DNA of 64,000 nt, taken from contig OZ038384.1 in assembly GCA_964036045.1 (NCBI GenBank), positions 35,776,238-35,840,237 of the forward strand, given 5' to 3'. The stretch comes from Eutreptiella sp. 'Long Island Sound 2002'. Its lineage: Eukaryota; Euglenozoa; Euglenophyceae; Eutreptiales; Eutreptiaceae. How positions within the stretch are numbered: the first letter of the stretch is position 1; each line of letters opens with the position of its first letter. The position numbers and the translations under genes were made by a program. Below are positions 1 to 10,673 of the stretch, piece after piece. The notes beneath the pieces were generated by a model, which saw only the letters and a list, made by a program, of their open reading frames with translations, did no database searches and was not told the DNA's origin.

Positions 1-1640
1 ATTCCCAAGGCTGGGTAGAGCTGCGCTGGGTTCACCGCTTTCGCCTGCTCCGTGAGAGTTACCTCAACGTAGGCCTGTGCCATATTTGTGCATAGGACAA
101 CTAGCACAAAACGGGACAGATGCATTGCAGAGTGACACGGTGCTACGATGTAGGCTGCCACCCCGTTCCAGACCCCACGTGGCAAAGTTCAAGTCCACAG
201 TCTCAGCTTGCCCACAAGGCACAGATGCATGTGTAAGTAATACAAAAGCACGCACATGACCACTTGGTTCCCGGGCTCATTGTCACGAGATCACAATATA
301 TGCACAACAAGCCTTTGCAGCCGGTGACCGTGACCCTTGACCTAGATGTTGAGTTGCTAATACCCATCTGTCACACTCGAAATCAGCAGACTAATCACGA
401 ATACACTACGGGTCAACAACCTACATTCAATGATAATGACAACACGATAGCATTACCCCCACTCAACGGCCGCCAGCGACCGGTGACTGTGCCCAACATG
501 GTTCTTGCAATATGTGGTACCCTTGTGTTATTCTTTTTTATACAGTAGGTGATGCCACCGGCTGGAACGTTGGCGCCCCCGCACAACACGCACACCCACT
601 GCAGGGGGGGGGGGGGGGGCTGCTTCGAGCCGATGCATTGGGTGGTGAGGTAGGGAGTAACTCGGAATGTGCAATGGGTCGTCCTACAGAGAAGCCCCTA
701 GCGTCAAACACAAAGGTCCTACCCCGCTCATGGGACCCCCCTTCAGTTGATGAGGTCTTTCAAGCAACTCCCCATCACACAATGGAGGATCGTGCTTTGA
801 TTCGCTTCTGTATTTTGAAAACGAGTATGTAAGTGGACAGATACCCGGCCACCATTCAAAAAACTTTTGGCCAGACGTGCGACATCCGCAGTGATCAGAT
901 AGCACGGGGCTTTTATCATCTATTGGTGCCGCAAGCCACTGGCCAGAGGCTGTTTGGTACCCAACAAGAAATGACCTTCACAGGTGCCAATAGCTTCTCC
1001 ATAAGGGCCCGAACACATGAGGCGCCGGGCTAGCCATACCAGAATTTTGTGCCGACATGACCACCCTGCTGCAGCTGAAGGGGACACAACAAAGGGTAAA
1101 AGGCAATGCATTGACCCCACGCCTACAGGGACTCTGGTACCGCATGGCACCGGTGGGTTGTGCCGTGTGTTGATTCCTGTACTGCCCCAGCCCGCCTTGC
1201 AATGTCACCTGGGGCACGACCCCACCCTGGAGAGCCTGTCAGCCCTACTGGGGACTTGGTTAACACCAACACCTGATCTCATGGCCTGCCAGTTGCCCCA
1301 CGGGGGGGGGGGGGGCATGTACCCAATGACGCACTAGCAGCAATAACGCCGGTACCACAAGATGCTAGCATGGCAACAGAGACCGTCCCTCGGGCGCAAA
1401 TGGCACACCAATGGTTGTGATGTCCGCTCCTAGCCCCACGGTACTTCACCTTGCCTGTGCTTGATTGAGAAATTTTCTCCGTGCTGGCAATGTGCAACAC
1501 AGTAGGTTAATACACGTTCTCACCACACTTGCACACCACCCTTTGCCCCCCATAGATTTGTCACGGGTGGAGTCCATGTGGTAGACCGAGTTTACATGGT
1601 GTCCGGTGTATGTCTGGGTCTGGCGGGTGTTGTCCACGGG
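1..1640. other. Intergenic, no gene seen
   Basis: Only short overlapping frames without recognisable motifs occur here. There are G-runs near 606-619 and 1302-1315. Nothing can be assigned. Confidence 0.5.
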
Positions 1641-1648
1641 CTGTGTGC

Positions 1649-1690
1649 TTGTGTGTGTGTGTGTGTGTGTATGTGTGTGAGCATGTGTGT
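1649..1690. repeat. GT microsatellite at the LINE 3' end
   Basis: An almost pure GT repeat with a few interruptions directly abuts the 3' end of the minus-strand LINE. On the LINE strand it reads as a CA-rich tail. A shorter version of the same tail is present at 14551-14558 next to the second copy of the LINE 3' end, so the CA tract is probably part of, or the target of, the LINE terminus. Confidence 0.7.
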
Positions 1691-1839
1691 GCGTTGTACT
1701 ATTAACGAGGGTTGATGGCTATTAATGTCCTGGCCGCTCTTGCGACGGGAGGGTTAGGGGTAAGCGGGTTAGAGCCTGCCTGAAGCCTGCCCTATCCCAC
1801 CCCCGGCCCCCCGGTATGTCGCGGCGCGGCGGAAGGACG
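1682..1839 (-). repeat. LINE 3'-terminal block, copy 1
   Basis: This block of about 158 bp is nearly identical to 14551-14708. It lies downstream of the LINE coding region on the minus strand and ends in a CA-rich tail, so I read it as the LINE 3' untranslated region. It includes the motif TACTATTAACGAGGG, which also recurs at 14786-14800 and 14837-14852. Confidence 0.75.
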
Positions 1840-1850
1840 CCGTCCTGAGG

Positions 1851-2790
1851 CTATGTGCCCTCCTCGGAGGCCCTCCCGTGGCCCTGACCTGGGCCCTGTG
1901 TGCCGCCCCGGGGCGACGCCGCCGTCCGCTGCCCTGCTGGGCCTCCCCCCTCCCCCCTGATCATGGGGGCTGGCACGACCGCCGACCCTCCGGAGGGCAA
2001 GACGCCCGCTTGTTGCTGCAGCTGCAGCCCCCCCCTCTGGACCGGCAGACACCGTTGTCCCCCCCCCAACACCCTGGGATGCCCTTCGTGGTGGCGGCTG
2101 CAGCAATGCCGCACCCCCCTGTGCCCTTTGCATGACTTGCACGCTGGGGCCCTGTGCTCATCGCACAAGGTCTGCATGGGGCGCCGCGGCTGCCCCACTC
2201 TTTTGCCCCCCGCCCGCTGCGCCCTCTTCTGTGGGGGGGAGGGGGGAAGGGACTCTGCCTGCTGTCCTGTGACTGCCCCTGGGGGGGGTTCCTGCTCCGC
2301 CCGTGTAGCGGATGCCGCCGCCGCCGCCCCCCCGGAGCTGTCCCCTGGGGGATGGCAGTCAATCGACATCTCCTGTCCCCCCCCTGAGGGGTCCCCCTCT
2401 GCCGCCTCCGCCCCCGGCGCGCCGCCCCCCGAAAGACTTGGGTGAGGTTCGACCGAAGCCCCCTGATCCTGCCCCCCCCCTCGGGGGGGGTTCGCGGCCC
2501 CCGGGGGGGGGTCGGCGCCCTCCCCTTTGGCTGATGACCCCGCCCGAGCCGCCGTCAGCCGGCGTGAGATGTCCCCGAAAATGTCCGCCAGCCCCCGGGA
2601 GGGGAGGGAGGGGGGGTGGGGACGCGGCTGAACCCCCCCCACCCGTGCGTGTCCGCCCGGGCGTCCGGCTGGCGCGCGTGGCGCTTGGACTCCGCGTGCC
2701 CCCCCGTGCCCGGTGGCTCCCGCTGGGAGGGGCGGGGAGAGCGGGAAGGGCCTCCTGAGCTCTCCCTGCTGGTTTAACATACCGGAGCCG
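1851..2790 (-). pseudogene. LINE protein C-terminal extension, out of frame with the RT
   Basis: Downstream of the RT frame on the minus strand, another frame stays open to a stop at 1851-1853. It is rich in proline, glycine and arginine. At 2079-2165 it contains a Cys/His cluster with the pattern C-x2-H-x5-C-x2-C-x7-CC-x3-HEGH. That cluster clearly resembles one near the end of the RT frame (residues of about 923-951), including the shared strings HRAP and HEGH. I infer that the LINE protein originally continued here and that one or more indels now break the frame. The break lies close to C/G runs at about 2806-2837, where indels or sequencing errors are easy. The alternative is that the second cluster belongs to a tandem duplication of the C-terminus. 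Confidence 0.45.
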
Positions 2791-2791
2791 C

Positions 2792-5700
2792 TTAAGCTGT
2801 GTGCCCCCCCCCTGGAGACGCTTGGGGGGGGGGGGGCGGGAACTCCTCCTGGCGTCGCGCGTGCTCGTGCTCCGGGCGTGCTCGTCGCGTCTCGCGCTCT
2901 GGCGAGGATGATTGCGGGCGGGGTCGTTTGCGAGCGCTGGGCGAGCCCCGTGCGGCCTGGGACGCCGCCACGGGGCCGGCCCCGGCCGGCCGCGCGGGCT
3001 GCAGCCACGCCCGCAGTGGTCGCGCCGCCACGCGTGCTTGTGCCGCGTCCATGCGGTGCCCTTCGTGCGCCCGCTGGCAGCAGTGCTCGGCGCCCCGCTG
3101 CACGCAGGCGGCACAGGGCGGGGCCCGGTGTCGCGCACACAGGGCCACCTGCGGCGGCGGTGCTACGCGGTCCGCGTCCCCGCCTCCGGCCCCGCGCCGG
3201 TCGCGCTGCACCCGCCGGCGCGGCAAGCGTTGATAGGGCCGCAGGGGCTGCTGTCCTGGTCCTGCCGGGGGGAGGTAATCCAAGAGGAACACGTCCTGCC
3301 GCCCCGCTCCCGGCCGCGCCAGGCGTCGCGCCCACAGCGCTCGGCAGTGTGCCTCCAGCTGGCGCATCTGGAACAGCATGGCTTCCGGGCGTGCGAACAG
3401 TGGGCGCGCCGACCGCCCCACACACCTGAAGCCCCCCAGCGGCAGCAGGGACTTCGCCATCCATACCTCCTTGCCATGCATGAGGTCCCCTGCCTGTAGA
3501 TGTGGCTGCAATGCATCCAGGGCCATCTTCAGCACTTGGCCCCTGGTGCGTAGCGGCAGGGTGACCCCCCGCAGCCGGTGGTCGCTGGGGGCCGGGAGGG
3601 CCCGTTCCGCGTGTGCCTCGAAGTCCAGGGCCAGCTCCACGTATGTCACATGGCCCGGCCCTGGTAGCCACCGCAGCTGGCCTGCCCACTGCAGGAGCGC
3701 CACCGCGAAGGATGCCTCCCATGGCCATCCCGGCGGCGGGCCGGCGCGCAACGCCAGCGGCGCCGCTGGTGGCGCCGGGCGATGTGGGCCCGCGCCCAGT
3801 TGCCCCCATGGGTAGCCCCGGCGCGCATCGGGAGGGCGTCTGCGCGCGATCGCAAAGACCGAGGGGCCCGCGCCCGCGTCTCGGCGTGCCGCGACTTCCG
3901 CTCCCATGCGCGCCGATAGCACCGCCAGATACATGCCATAGAGACGGTACATGAGCCGCCCCGCCTGCTCCACCCCCTCTGGCTGGACCAATGCCGCCGG
4001 CAACAGGCCCGTCGCGCGCAGGCACACCGGCCACGCCTGCGTGAGGGCCAGTGCCGGTAGCGGCGCTGCCTCGGCCTGCACCAGCGGGAGCCAGGCGGCC
4101 CGTTGCGCTTGCCACTGCGGGCAGTCCCACAGGAGGTGGACCTCTGTCTCCGGTGGGCCCCCGCAATAGGGGCAGGTAGCTAAATCCGAAATTTGATGCT
4201 TCTGGACCCGCGCCCCGGTCCATGTCGCCCCGGCTTGCAGTGCTCGCAGCACTGAGCGCTCCGTCTCCGAGCCGGCCACCGTCATGCCCTGGGAGCAGGC
4301 GGGCCTGCATACCTCCGCCCCCAGCCCCCCAAAGGTGGCTGGTCTGCGCCGTTCCAGCGCCGCCAACGCGGTGTATCGCTGCGACTCCCGCACCCGGTGG
4401 CATACTTCGCCCCAGTCCCCCAAGACCAGGTGTAGCTGTTCGCGCTGCCCTGGCACGCGCCACACCCACCAGCCGTGCACCGCCTCCCAGCGCAGCTGCC
4501 GGACCGACTGCAAGGCCCTGCCCACTGGTCCCGTGTCCGGCGGGCGGTCCGTTTCCTCCAATATTGCCTGGACTAGCACTTGCCCGGCCCCTGGCGTGCG
4601 TGCCTGGCGGGCTAGCCATAGTACTCTCGAGTACTGGAGGCGCCACATGGGGGAGACCCGGTGCCCCGGCACCAAGACCGCCCATAGCACCTCCTTTGCC
4701 CGCGAGGTGCGTGTGGGTCCCCACAGTGCGCGGACCGCGGCCAACTCCAGCCGCGCCACGTCCCGTGAGCCGACATCTGCTAGCTCCACCCCGTACATCG
4801 CCTTGGCGAGGGCCAGCGTCCCAATGGCTACTTCCCGCATGCGGAACGTAGGCAGGCACCCCACCCGCCGCAAAATGGTGGTCCCGCGCGCGAACCGCTC
4901 CTGGAGCACCGGTCCGGTGCCCTTCTCTGGATCCAGGCGCACTCCGATCCCGAGCTGCTTAAACTCCCGTGCCAGCGGGACCGGCACCCCGTGCAGGGTG
5001 ACCGGCTGCGCCTGCTGGTCGCTCATCCGCCATGAGCTAGACTTCGCGGCGTTGGCGCTCTGCCCGGTGTCCGCCAGCCAAACGGCCGTGCGGTCCACGA
5101 CCGCCTGCGAGTCGGGGACCCCTGGCGCGCCGGGCCGGGGCTCGAGCGTGATGGCCTGGGTGTCGTCCGCATATCCCAGGGGGCATAAGTCCGCGCGCCC
5201 CGGGCCCTGCGTCCGCAGGCGCGGTGAAGGCAGCGGCTGCCCCGGGGCTGCCCGTGGCTGTTCGAGCAGCGGCGGGAGTGCGGCGGTCGCCACCACGACG
5301 TGGCGTCGCATTGTGTCAATTTCCATCTTCCACACCGTGGTGAGGATATTGATCAAAATGACGCTGAGCGGGCACCCCTGCAGGATGCCGTTGGTGGCTT
5401 GCCACCACGCCCCCAGCGCCCCTGCCAGGCGGAACGCCCGCCGTAGCTGCCGATACATGGCCGCCAGGGCGCGCAGCACCCCGTCGTCCATGCCCAACTC
5501 GCGGGCGATCCGCAGCACTACCGCTTGCGGGATGAGGTCAAAGCACTTGACATAATCTAGGCTCAGCCCCTCCAGCCGCCATCCCTTGAGCCGGGCCAGC
5601 TCTAGGAGGGCCTGCGTGACCGTGGCCGCATCTACGGCCCCCCGCGCCAGGCGGAACCCGAAGGCCTGCGGATGGACCCAGGACTCCTGCCACCGCATTA

Positions 5701-5894
5701 CTTCCCACAGACGGGTCCCCGCCCACAGTCTGTAGACCATGGACAGGACCGTCAGCGGGCGCGTGCCCAATGGCCCCTCCTCCCCTGGCTTGGGGATGAG
5801 GGAGGTGTATCCCTGGGCCAATAAGGTGGGCCAGCGGCCCACCTCCTCAATCAGCGTGAGGAGCTGGGCCAGCCAATTCAGCACCCTGTCCGCG
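2792..5894 (-). CDS. LINE reverse transcriptase (5' end separated by an insertion)
   Basis: The frame translates to about 1030 residues and is a LINE-type reverse transcriptase. With residues counted from 5908, the fingers region reads SLIPKPG (36-42) and RPLTVLSMVYRLWA (50-63). Motif A is SLDYVKCFD with aspartate 118. Motif B is GILQGCPLSVILIN (174-187). Motif C is YADD (246-249). A C-terminal zinc knuckle of the kind that follows LINE RTs is present: C579, C582, H591, C596. A second Cys/His cluster lies at about 923-951. The enzyme would copy element RNA into DNA at a nicked target. There is no real start codon here, because the frame simply continues from the insertion junction at 5894. 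The upstream endonuclease half is at 13204-14552. Catalytic residues look intact, but the split probably inactivates the copy. Confidence 0.85.
5891..5894. other. Possible CGCG target-site duplication, left
   Basis: CGCG borders the outer end of the left terminal inverted repeat and recurs at 13200-13203 outside the right one. CGCG is its own reverse complement, so it may instead be the outermost part of the inverted repeat. Confidence 0.35.
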
Positions 5895-5941
5895 TACCTG
5901 CGGCTCACTTGGAAATGTGAAGTTGGGGCTCATTTGGGGCT
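5895..5941 (+). repeat. Left terminal inverted repeat
   Basis: The first 15 bp, TACCTGCGGCTCACT, are followed by 32 bp that match the right end in inverse orientation. The right end has an extra run of about 11 bp between the two parts. Confidence 0.8.
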
Positions 5942-6093
5942 AAAACGGCTCATTTGGGGCTAAGTGGTGTTTTTCAAGGGGTTTAATGTGAAAAGTTGTG
6001 GCTTTCGGGGGTGGGTTGGGGTTTTGGAATGTCCCCAAAGGGATCCCAATCCCTAGGCCAAGAGGATTTCACCGGGGGGGTTTCTTTTTTTCG

Positions 6094-6262
6094 ACGGCTC
6101 AGTTGACTGAGCATCCCGACTGAGCCGTCACTGAGCCGTGACTGAGCCGGCTCACTGAGCGCTCAGTGAGGGCTCACTGAGCGCTCAGTGAGCGCGCCAA
6201 ATGGCTCAGTGAGCGCTCAGTGAGCGCTCAGTGAGAGCTAATTGGGGGCTCACTCAGGGCTC
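6094..6262 (+). repeat. Left subterminal GAGCGCTC palindrome block
   Basis: The block has many overlapping copies of TGAGCGCTCA and ACTGAGCCGT, and one GCGCGCCAAATGGCTC core. It is the inverted counterpart of 12848-13012, matching in order from the GACGGCTCAGTTGACTGAG edge to the AGCTAATTGGGGGCTCACT edge. Such arrays are typical transposase-binding regions. Each core contains CpG and GCGC sites. Confidence 0.8.
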
Positions 6263-6301
6263 ACTTAACATGCACGGGCACAAATCATCCATCATAAGCA
6301 C

Positions 6302-8050
6302 TTACTTGGTCCTTTGTCGCAATGCACGTTCCACAATCCTCCTCACCATGTTCTCCCTCCCCTTCCTCTCCCGCCGGGCACGTGACCAAGTCATGCACCG
6401 TCGTTGGAACCCCCTTTGCTTGGTCACGGCCCTACTCTCCACCTCCCAACCTTCCTTGCGGAGGTGGTCATCTAGCGTGTGGTTATCCACCACACACTGC
6501 AAGCCGGACCTATCGTTCAGCAAGCTAACCCCCCCACTATTCCTAAGCAACCGTTTCAGTCGCACGTGGCTGCCCTCCAATGCAAAGCAACTAAACCTTG
6601 CAATGGTCCCCCACCGTGCAACATACGCATACATGTGGTCAACCCACATGTGCGTCCACAACGTCTTCCCCCATCCCAGGTCAAGGTGCCTTGCCCCCAT
6701 GGTCCGTTGCCGTTGCAGCAAGGCACGTTGCTCTGCACCACTCAGAAAGTCGGCCTTCCAGGCCACCTCGGCCATGGCCGCAAACGCCTCCCACCACTCC
6801 GTGCACACATCAACCCATGGCCTGCCCCCCACTTGATGGTTCCCCATCACCGGTGCAACCAGCTGCAACAGTGGGCCCCACAGCCGGGCCTTGACAAAGT
6901 GCGCAGCAGCCCCCAACTCCATGCGCACCTGTCCTTTGGCATTTGCCTTGTCCGCCCCCCACTTTCCAGGCCGCACCGTGCGGGCCACTTTCCGTGCCCC
7001 GTTTATAACCCCCTGCACCATGGTGGCCGCACTCTTCCTCGATACCCCGCCATGGGTCACCAGCCCCCGCACAATTCCATTGACCCCCGCAATGGCAACA
7101 CGCATGACTCCATGCGCACCGAAGTCAGGAATGCGGCGGTCCGCCGGGATGTCACGAAACACCCCGGTCAGCCGTACATGTCCCTTGATTCCTTCCAGGG
7201 CAACCTCTTGTCCCCCGAACTTGCGCAAAACCGTTTCACTGTTTGCCCCGCAGCAGTGGCACACCATGGCCCCGGGGCTCTTCTTGGTGAAGCCGTCCCC
7301 GCCGGCCAGCATGATGTGGGCCTTGCCATCGGCCCGGACGAAGAATAGGGGGCTGCGTGCCACCCCATCCGCATGCGGCAGTTGCAGGGCCGTAGCAGCG
7401 CGGAGCTGCGTATCGAAGTCACACTCCGATTGCATGCCGTACACCGTGGCCCACATCTCGCTACCCTCAAACAGCCACCAGCTAGCAAGCTGTGTGGGCC
7501 CACAACCCGGTGCAGCCACTGCACAGTGCACGTAGGCCCGATTCCACCGGTTGGTGCCGTCAACGCCGATGGTCACCCAGGTGTTGCGCTGCGCGCCCGG
7601 TTGCAAGGCTTCCGGTGTGCGTACGGCACGCGCTTCATAGAGCAGGGCTAGCCGCTCAGCAATATTGCAGTACGCCCCTTGCATCTCATACTCCCCCTCA
7701 AGGATACAAACCCGCCGGCTAGCAGGTTGGCTGAGGTGCTTCAGCCACGGGGCCACGTCGGCCCAGCTAACGGTGCTGTCCAGGTCGGGCAGCAGGTAGG
7801 CCATGTCGCGGCGCGACATCTGTGAACTACGCATCCGCCACAGCACGCGCAAGGCCTCCGACTTGATGTCGGGGGTGGTGTCCGTGGGCCGGCTATAGTC
7901 CTCAGGGACTAGCAGTATGCTACCATCGGGTTGCAGCTCGGCCCGATATTCCTCACATAGGGAGGCCGCCACCGCGGCCTCCAGATGCTCAATCCGGGTT
8001 GCGCGCTGGCGCTGTGTTCCCAACAAGGAAAAGGGCCGCTTGGGTGGCAT
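6302..8050 (-). CDS. Candidate DDE-type transposase
   Basis: The product is 582 residues from the ATG at 8048-8050. The frame stays open upstream to 8125, but that stretch looks like a 53-nt intron (8063-8115, GTAAGT donor and CACAG acceptor), so I place the start at this ATG. Features that suggest an RNase H-fold transposase are VTIGVDGTNRW (aspartate at about 164), RADGKAHIMLAGGDGF (aspartates at about 241 and 252), a CHCCG cysteine cluster (about 264-268) and CFALEGSHVRLKR (glutamate at about 492) followed by a basic C-terminus. It is the only gene in the element able to fill the transposase role. I do not recognise the family; KDZ-like is one possibility. The stop is TAA at 6302. Confidence 0.6.
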   Translation of the reverse strand: MPPKRPFSLLGTQRQRATRIEHLEAAVAASLCEEYRAELQPDGSILLVPEDYSRPTDTTPDIKSEALRVLWRMRSSQMSRRDMAYLLPDLDSTVSWADVAPWLKHLSQPASRRVCILEGEYEMQGAYCNIAERLALLYEARAVRTPEALQPGAQRNTWVTIGVDGTNRWNRAYVHCAVAAPGCGPTQLASWWLFEGSEMWATVYGMQSECDFDTQLRAATALQLPHADGVARSPLFFVRADGKAHIMLAGGDGFTKKSPGAMVCHCCGANSETVLRKFGGQEVALEGIKGHVRLTGVFRDIPADRRIPDFGAHGVMRVAIAGVNGIVRGLVTHGGVSRKSAATMVQGVINGARKVARTVRPGKWGADKANAKGQVRMELGAAAHFVKARLWGPLLQLVAPVMGNHQVGGRPWVDVCTEWWEAFAAMAEVAWKADFLSGAEQRALLQRQRTMGARHLDLGWGKTLWTHMWVDHMYAYVARWGTIARFSCFALEGSHVRLKRLLRNSGGVSLLNDRSGLQCVVDNHTLDDHLRKEGWEVESRAVTKQRGFQRRCMTWSRARRERKGRENMVRRIVERALRQRTK

Positions 8051-8062
8051 TTTGTGTAGGAC

Positions 8063-8115
8063 CTGTGGTAGAGGTGTATTGCCACATGCAGTCCCCGTGC
8101 TTGCGTCACACTTAC
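8063..8115 (-). other. Putative 53-nt leader intron of the transposase gene
   Basis: On the minus strand the stretch starts GTAAGTG after AAAAGAG and ends CTACCACAG just before GTCC, 12 nt upstream of the chosen ATG. Its borders match spliceosomal consensus sites. Confidence 0.4.
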
Positions 8116-8239
8116 CTCTTTTCACATCTCTTTGCTATCCCCCCCACCTGTTTCCCCTTGATTGTTGTCCCTAGCCTTCCCCCCCCTTGCCCCTGCAGGA
8201 TTCACACTCTTCGTCGGGTTGGGGTAGTGGGGTTGCACC

Positions 8240-8520
8240 AGGGTGTTTGTCCCACCCCCCCCCCCCCCCGGGGGGATGCCGCCATGGTGTTTGCCCCCCT
8301 CTCCCCCCCGGGGATGCCGCCAGCGTGTTTGTCCCGTCGTACCCCCCCCCGAGGATGCCGCCAGGGAGTTTGTCCCATCCTCCCCCCCCCCCCCCCCCAC
8401 CCCCCGCAGCGTCTCGCATTGCCCCCTTTGACGCCCCCCTCCGCCCGGTTGCTGCCGTAATATGCGCTGCAGCCCCCCCCCCCCCCCCCCAGCCCTGGCA
8501 CACACCTGTTTTCAGTCCCT
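8240..8520. repeat. C-run minisatellite
   Basis: About four degenerate copies of roughly 45-55 bp, each with a C-run of 9-17 bases followed by GGATGCCGCCA and TGTTTGTCCC, lie upstream of the transposase gene. Reading frames across it are low-complexity and not genes. Confidence 0.6.
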
Positions 8521-8596
8521 GGTGGTAGGTGGCACATCCCCCTTGCACCCCCTGCCCACAACCACCTGTTTGTGGCGGCCAACAATTCCATCCACC

Positions 8597-8796
8597 CGAC
8601 TGAGAGCCCACTGAGCCGTTTGGCGCGCTCACTGAGCGCTCACTGAGCGCTCACTGAGCCATTTGGCGCGCTCAGTGAGCGCTCACTGAGCGCTCAGTGA
8701 GCGCTCACTGAGCGCGCCAAATGGCTCAGTGAGCGCTCAGTGAGCTCAGTGAGCGCTCAGTTAGCTCTCACTGAGCTCTCAGTTACCTCTCAGTCA
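8597..8796. repeat. Internal GAGCGCTC palindrome block 1
   Basis: The block shares the TGAGCGCTCA units and two opposed GCGCGCCAAATGG cores with the terminal blocks. It lies between the transposase and coiled-coil genes, so it may act as a promoter, terminator or transposase-binding site for the flanking genes. Confidence 0.7.
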
Positions 8797-8869
8797 CTGC
8801 ACACCAAAAGACAGGCAGTACACAGGCACCACACAAGAGGCCAATACTGTTTTCAAATACTGTTTGCGG

Positions 8870-9200
8870 TCTGTGTGGCCTGTGTGAACAAAGGCAGCAC
8901 ACCCCTGCTCTGGTTCGTGCCCGTAACAGGGCTGAAAGACGTGGCCTCTGGCCTGCATGCAAAATTGAAAGAAAAAAAAAAGGGTCGCAATTAACATACC
9001 ACAGGGGCCAGAGTCGGCCCTGGTCTTGAACACAGGCCCACAACAGGGCTGAAAGTTGTGGCCACTGGCCTGTGTGAAAAAAGGCAGCACAGCCCTCACT
9101 TGTTCGTGCCCATACCAGGGCTGAAAGTTGTGGCCACTGGCCTGTGTGAAAAGAAGCAGCACATCAGAGCTGAAAGTGGTGGCCCCTGGCCGCCTTGGAA
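8870..9200. repeat. Degenerate tandem repeat with GGGCTGAAAG motif
   Basis: About four copies of GGGCTGAAAGTTGTGGCC followed by TGGCCTGTGTGAAAAAAGGC occur, spaced roughly 50-115 bp. They lie in the 3' region of the coiled-coil gene. I see no coding function. Confidence 0.55.
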
Positions 9201-9435
9201 AATTTTCAGCTCCGTCAATATTTTTGGAATAACATACAGTTGCAATCGGTACACGGCCACAATCACGGCACGTTTACCTGTGAAACAAAGGCACACAGCA
9301 GGGCAGAAAGTGGTGCAGCAAGTGCACAGCACGCTGCAATCTGTGGCCCCAGCCCCCCCAAAAGAAATGTCATGAAGTGCTCAACAACAATATATACCAT
9401 ACATATATACGAACCACGTAGTGGGGGTCCAGCGG

Positions 9436-10299
9436 CTACCACAGAGCCGCAGTTCCAGGGAGAGAACCCGGACTGCCGAACGCGGACTGCTCTGGCTCCC
9501 AGCCAGGCTGCTGAGCAGCCGCCACCACATCCGACCGGTACCGGCGGTCGGCGTTCTGCAGGCGGGTTGACACTTCCGCCTCAACCTTCGGCAGGCTGTC
9601 CACGCTCAGGTCCGGCATCGTGGTTGTTCGAGCCAGCCCAGCAATGGTCTGCAGCTGCTGGCACGACGACTTGGCGTCGGCCATCAGCCGCGTGGCCAAG
9701 TGGGCGTACTCCAACAGTCCCGATGCCAGGAATTGCATGGACTGCGCGCTGTAGGTGGCGGGGGGTGCAACCGGAACCCCTGACTGGGAGGGGGATGCAG
9801 CCCCCGGCCCAGATTCAATGTTCTTCCAGCCCTTGGACCGCTGCAGCACCTCCAGGCGTGCCTCAGTGGCAGCCCCTTGGCGATCAGCGTCCACGAGCTT
9901 CGCCTGCAGGTCGTCCCGCTGCCGCTTGACCGTGTCCAGCTCCTCCTTGAGACGGGTGGCTGCTTCCGCTGCCAGACGGGCAGCATCCCGCTCCTGGCGA
10001 AACTGGTCACGGTCACGGCATGCCTCCCGGTACACGATCATGGGCACAGTGCCCGGTGACCCAGGCTCACGAAGGGGGCTCCCCAGGGCCGCCTTCTGAG
10101 GTGCGGCTGCATTTCCCTTGCCCGCCAGCTTTTTGGGGGGGGCGGGGGGGTTGATGTCCTTGGCGGCCCGTTTTTTTCCTTTTGCGGTCCCACTGCGGGC
10201 ACTCCGATCACTGCGGCCGCCATCACTCTTCCCCCCATCCGTCACCTCCCCATCACTGACCACCTCTGGGTCAATGACGTCCCCCCACTGAGAGCTCAC
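9436..10299 (-). CDS. Coiled-coil protein of the three-gene transposon
   Basis: The frame gives about 287 residues of unknown family. The N-terminal 80 residues are charged and basic, with possible nuclear-localisation strings such as AKGKKRAAK and APPKKLAGKG. Residues of about 90-155 are predicted by eye to form a coiled coil (YREACRDRDQFRQERDAARL and following heptads rich in E, R, L and K). The rest is Ser/Pro/Ala-rich with a further amphipathic stretch (LLEYAHLATRLMADAKSS). No ATG begins the frame. A TGAGCTCTCAG acceptor-like site lies at its upstream edge, so a short first exon inside the repeat block is plausible. It sits between two palindrome blocks, in the same orientation as its neighbours. 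It may be a DNA-binding or assembly partner for transposition, which is inference only. Confidence 0.5.
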   Translation of the reverse strand: MSSQWGDVIDPEVVSDGEVTDGGKSDGGRSDRSARSGTAKGKKRAAKDINPPAPPKKLAGKGNAAAPQKAALGSPLREPGSPGTVPMIVYREACRDRDQFRQERDAARLAAEAATRLKEELDTVKRQRDDLQAKLVDADRQGAATEARLEVLQRSKGWKNIESGPGAASPSQSGVPVAPPATYSAQSMQFLASGLLEYAHLATRLMADAKSSCQQLQTIAGLARTTTMPDLSVDSLPKVEAEVSTRLQNADRRYRSDVVAAAQQPGWEPEQSAFGSPGSLPGTAALW

Positions 10300-10505
10300 T
10301 GAGCCGTCAGTGAGAGCTAATTGGGCTCACTGAGCGCTCACTGAGCCATTTGGCGCGCTCACTGAGCGCTCACTGAGCGCTCACTGAGCGCTCAGTGAGC
10401 GCGCCAAATGGCGCAGTGAGCGCTCAGTGAGCGCTCAGTGAGCGCGCCAAATGGCTCAGTGAGCGCTCACTGAGCGCACCAGACGGCTCAGTCAGGTCTC
10501 AGTTG
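10285..10505. repeat. Internal GAGCGCTC palindrome block 2
   Basis: The same units as the other blocks are present, with opposed TTTGGCGCGC and GCGCGCCAAATGG cores. It lies between the coiled-coil and dioxygenase-like genes. Confidence 0.7.
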
Positions 10506-10673
10506 CACCTCCAGACTGGCAACTGCAACTGGCGGCAGGGTGCTGGAGCCGCCTGAGCACAGCCCCATGCAGGCCACACACAGGGCCCGTACAGGCCCCC
10601 ATACAGGCCCCGTAAAGGCCAGCAGCAGACTGGCACGGCCTGTGCAGTAGGCCCACGCGCTGGCCAGCCTCTG

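Larger units (their letters stand above)
1682..5894 (-). mobile_element. LINE (non-LTR retrotransposon), 3' portion
   Basis: This segment carries the reverse transcriptase, the Cys/His-rich C-terminal part and the 3' end of a non-LTR retrotransposon on the minus strand. The missing upstream part (endonuclease and pre-RT region) lies at 13200-14552, in the same orientation. The two halves are separated by the DNA transposon at 5895-13199. Without the insertion the LINE would be about 5.6 kb. It is 5'-truncated inside the endonuclease domain at about 14552. Confidence 0.8.

Noticed and set aside
1851-4859. 1002-codon minus-strand frame overlapping the RT
   Set aside because: Most of it is a GC-rich shadow of the RT frame. 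Only the part below about 2790 is treated as possible LINE coding sequence.
4284-5555. 423-codon plus-strand frame
   Set aside because: Shadow of the LINE RT on the opposite strand, with Ser/Arg/Thr-rich composition and no motifs.
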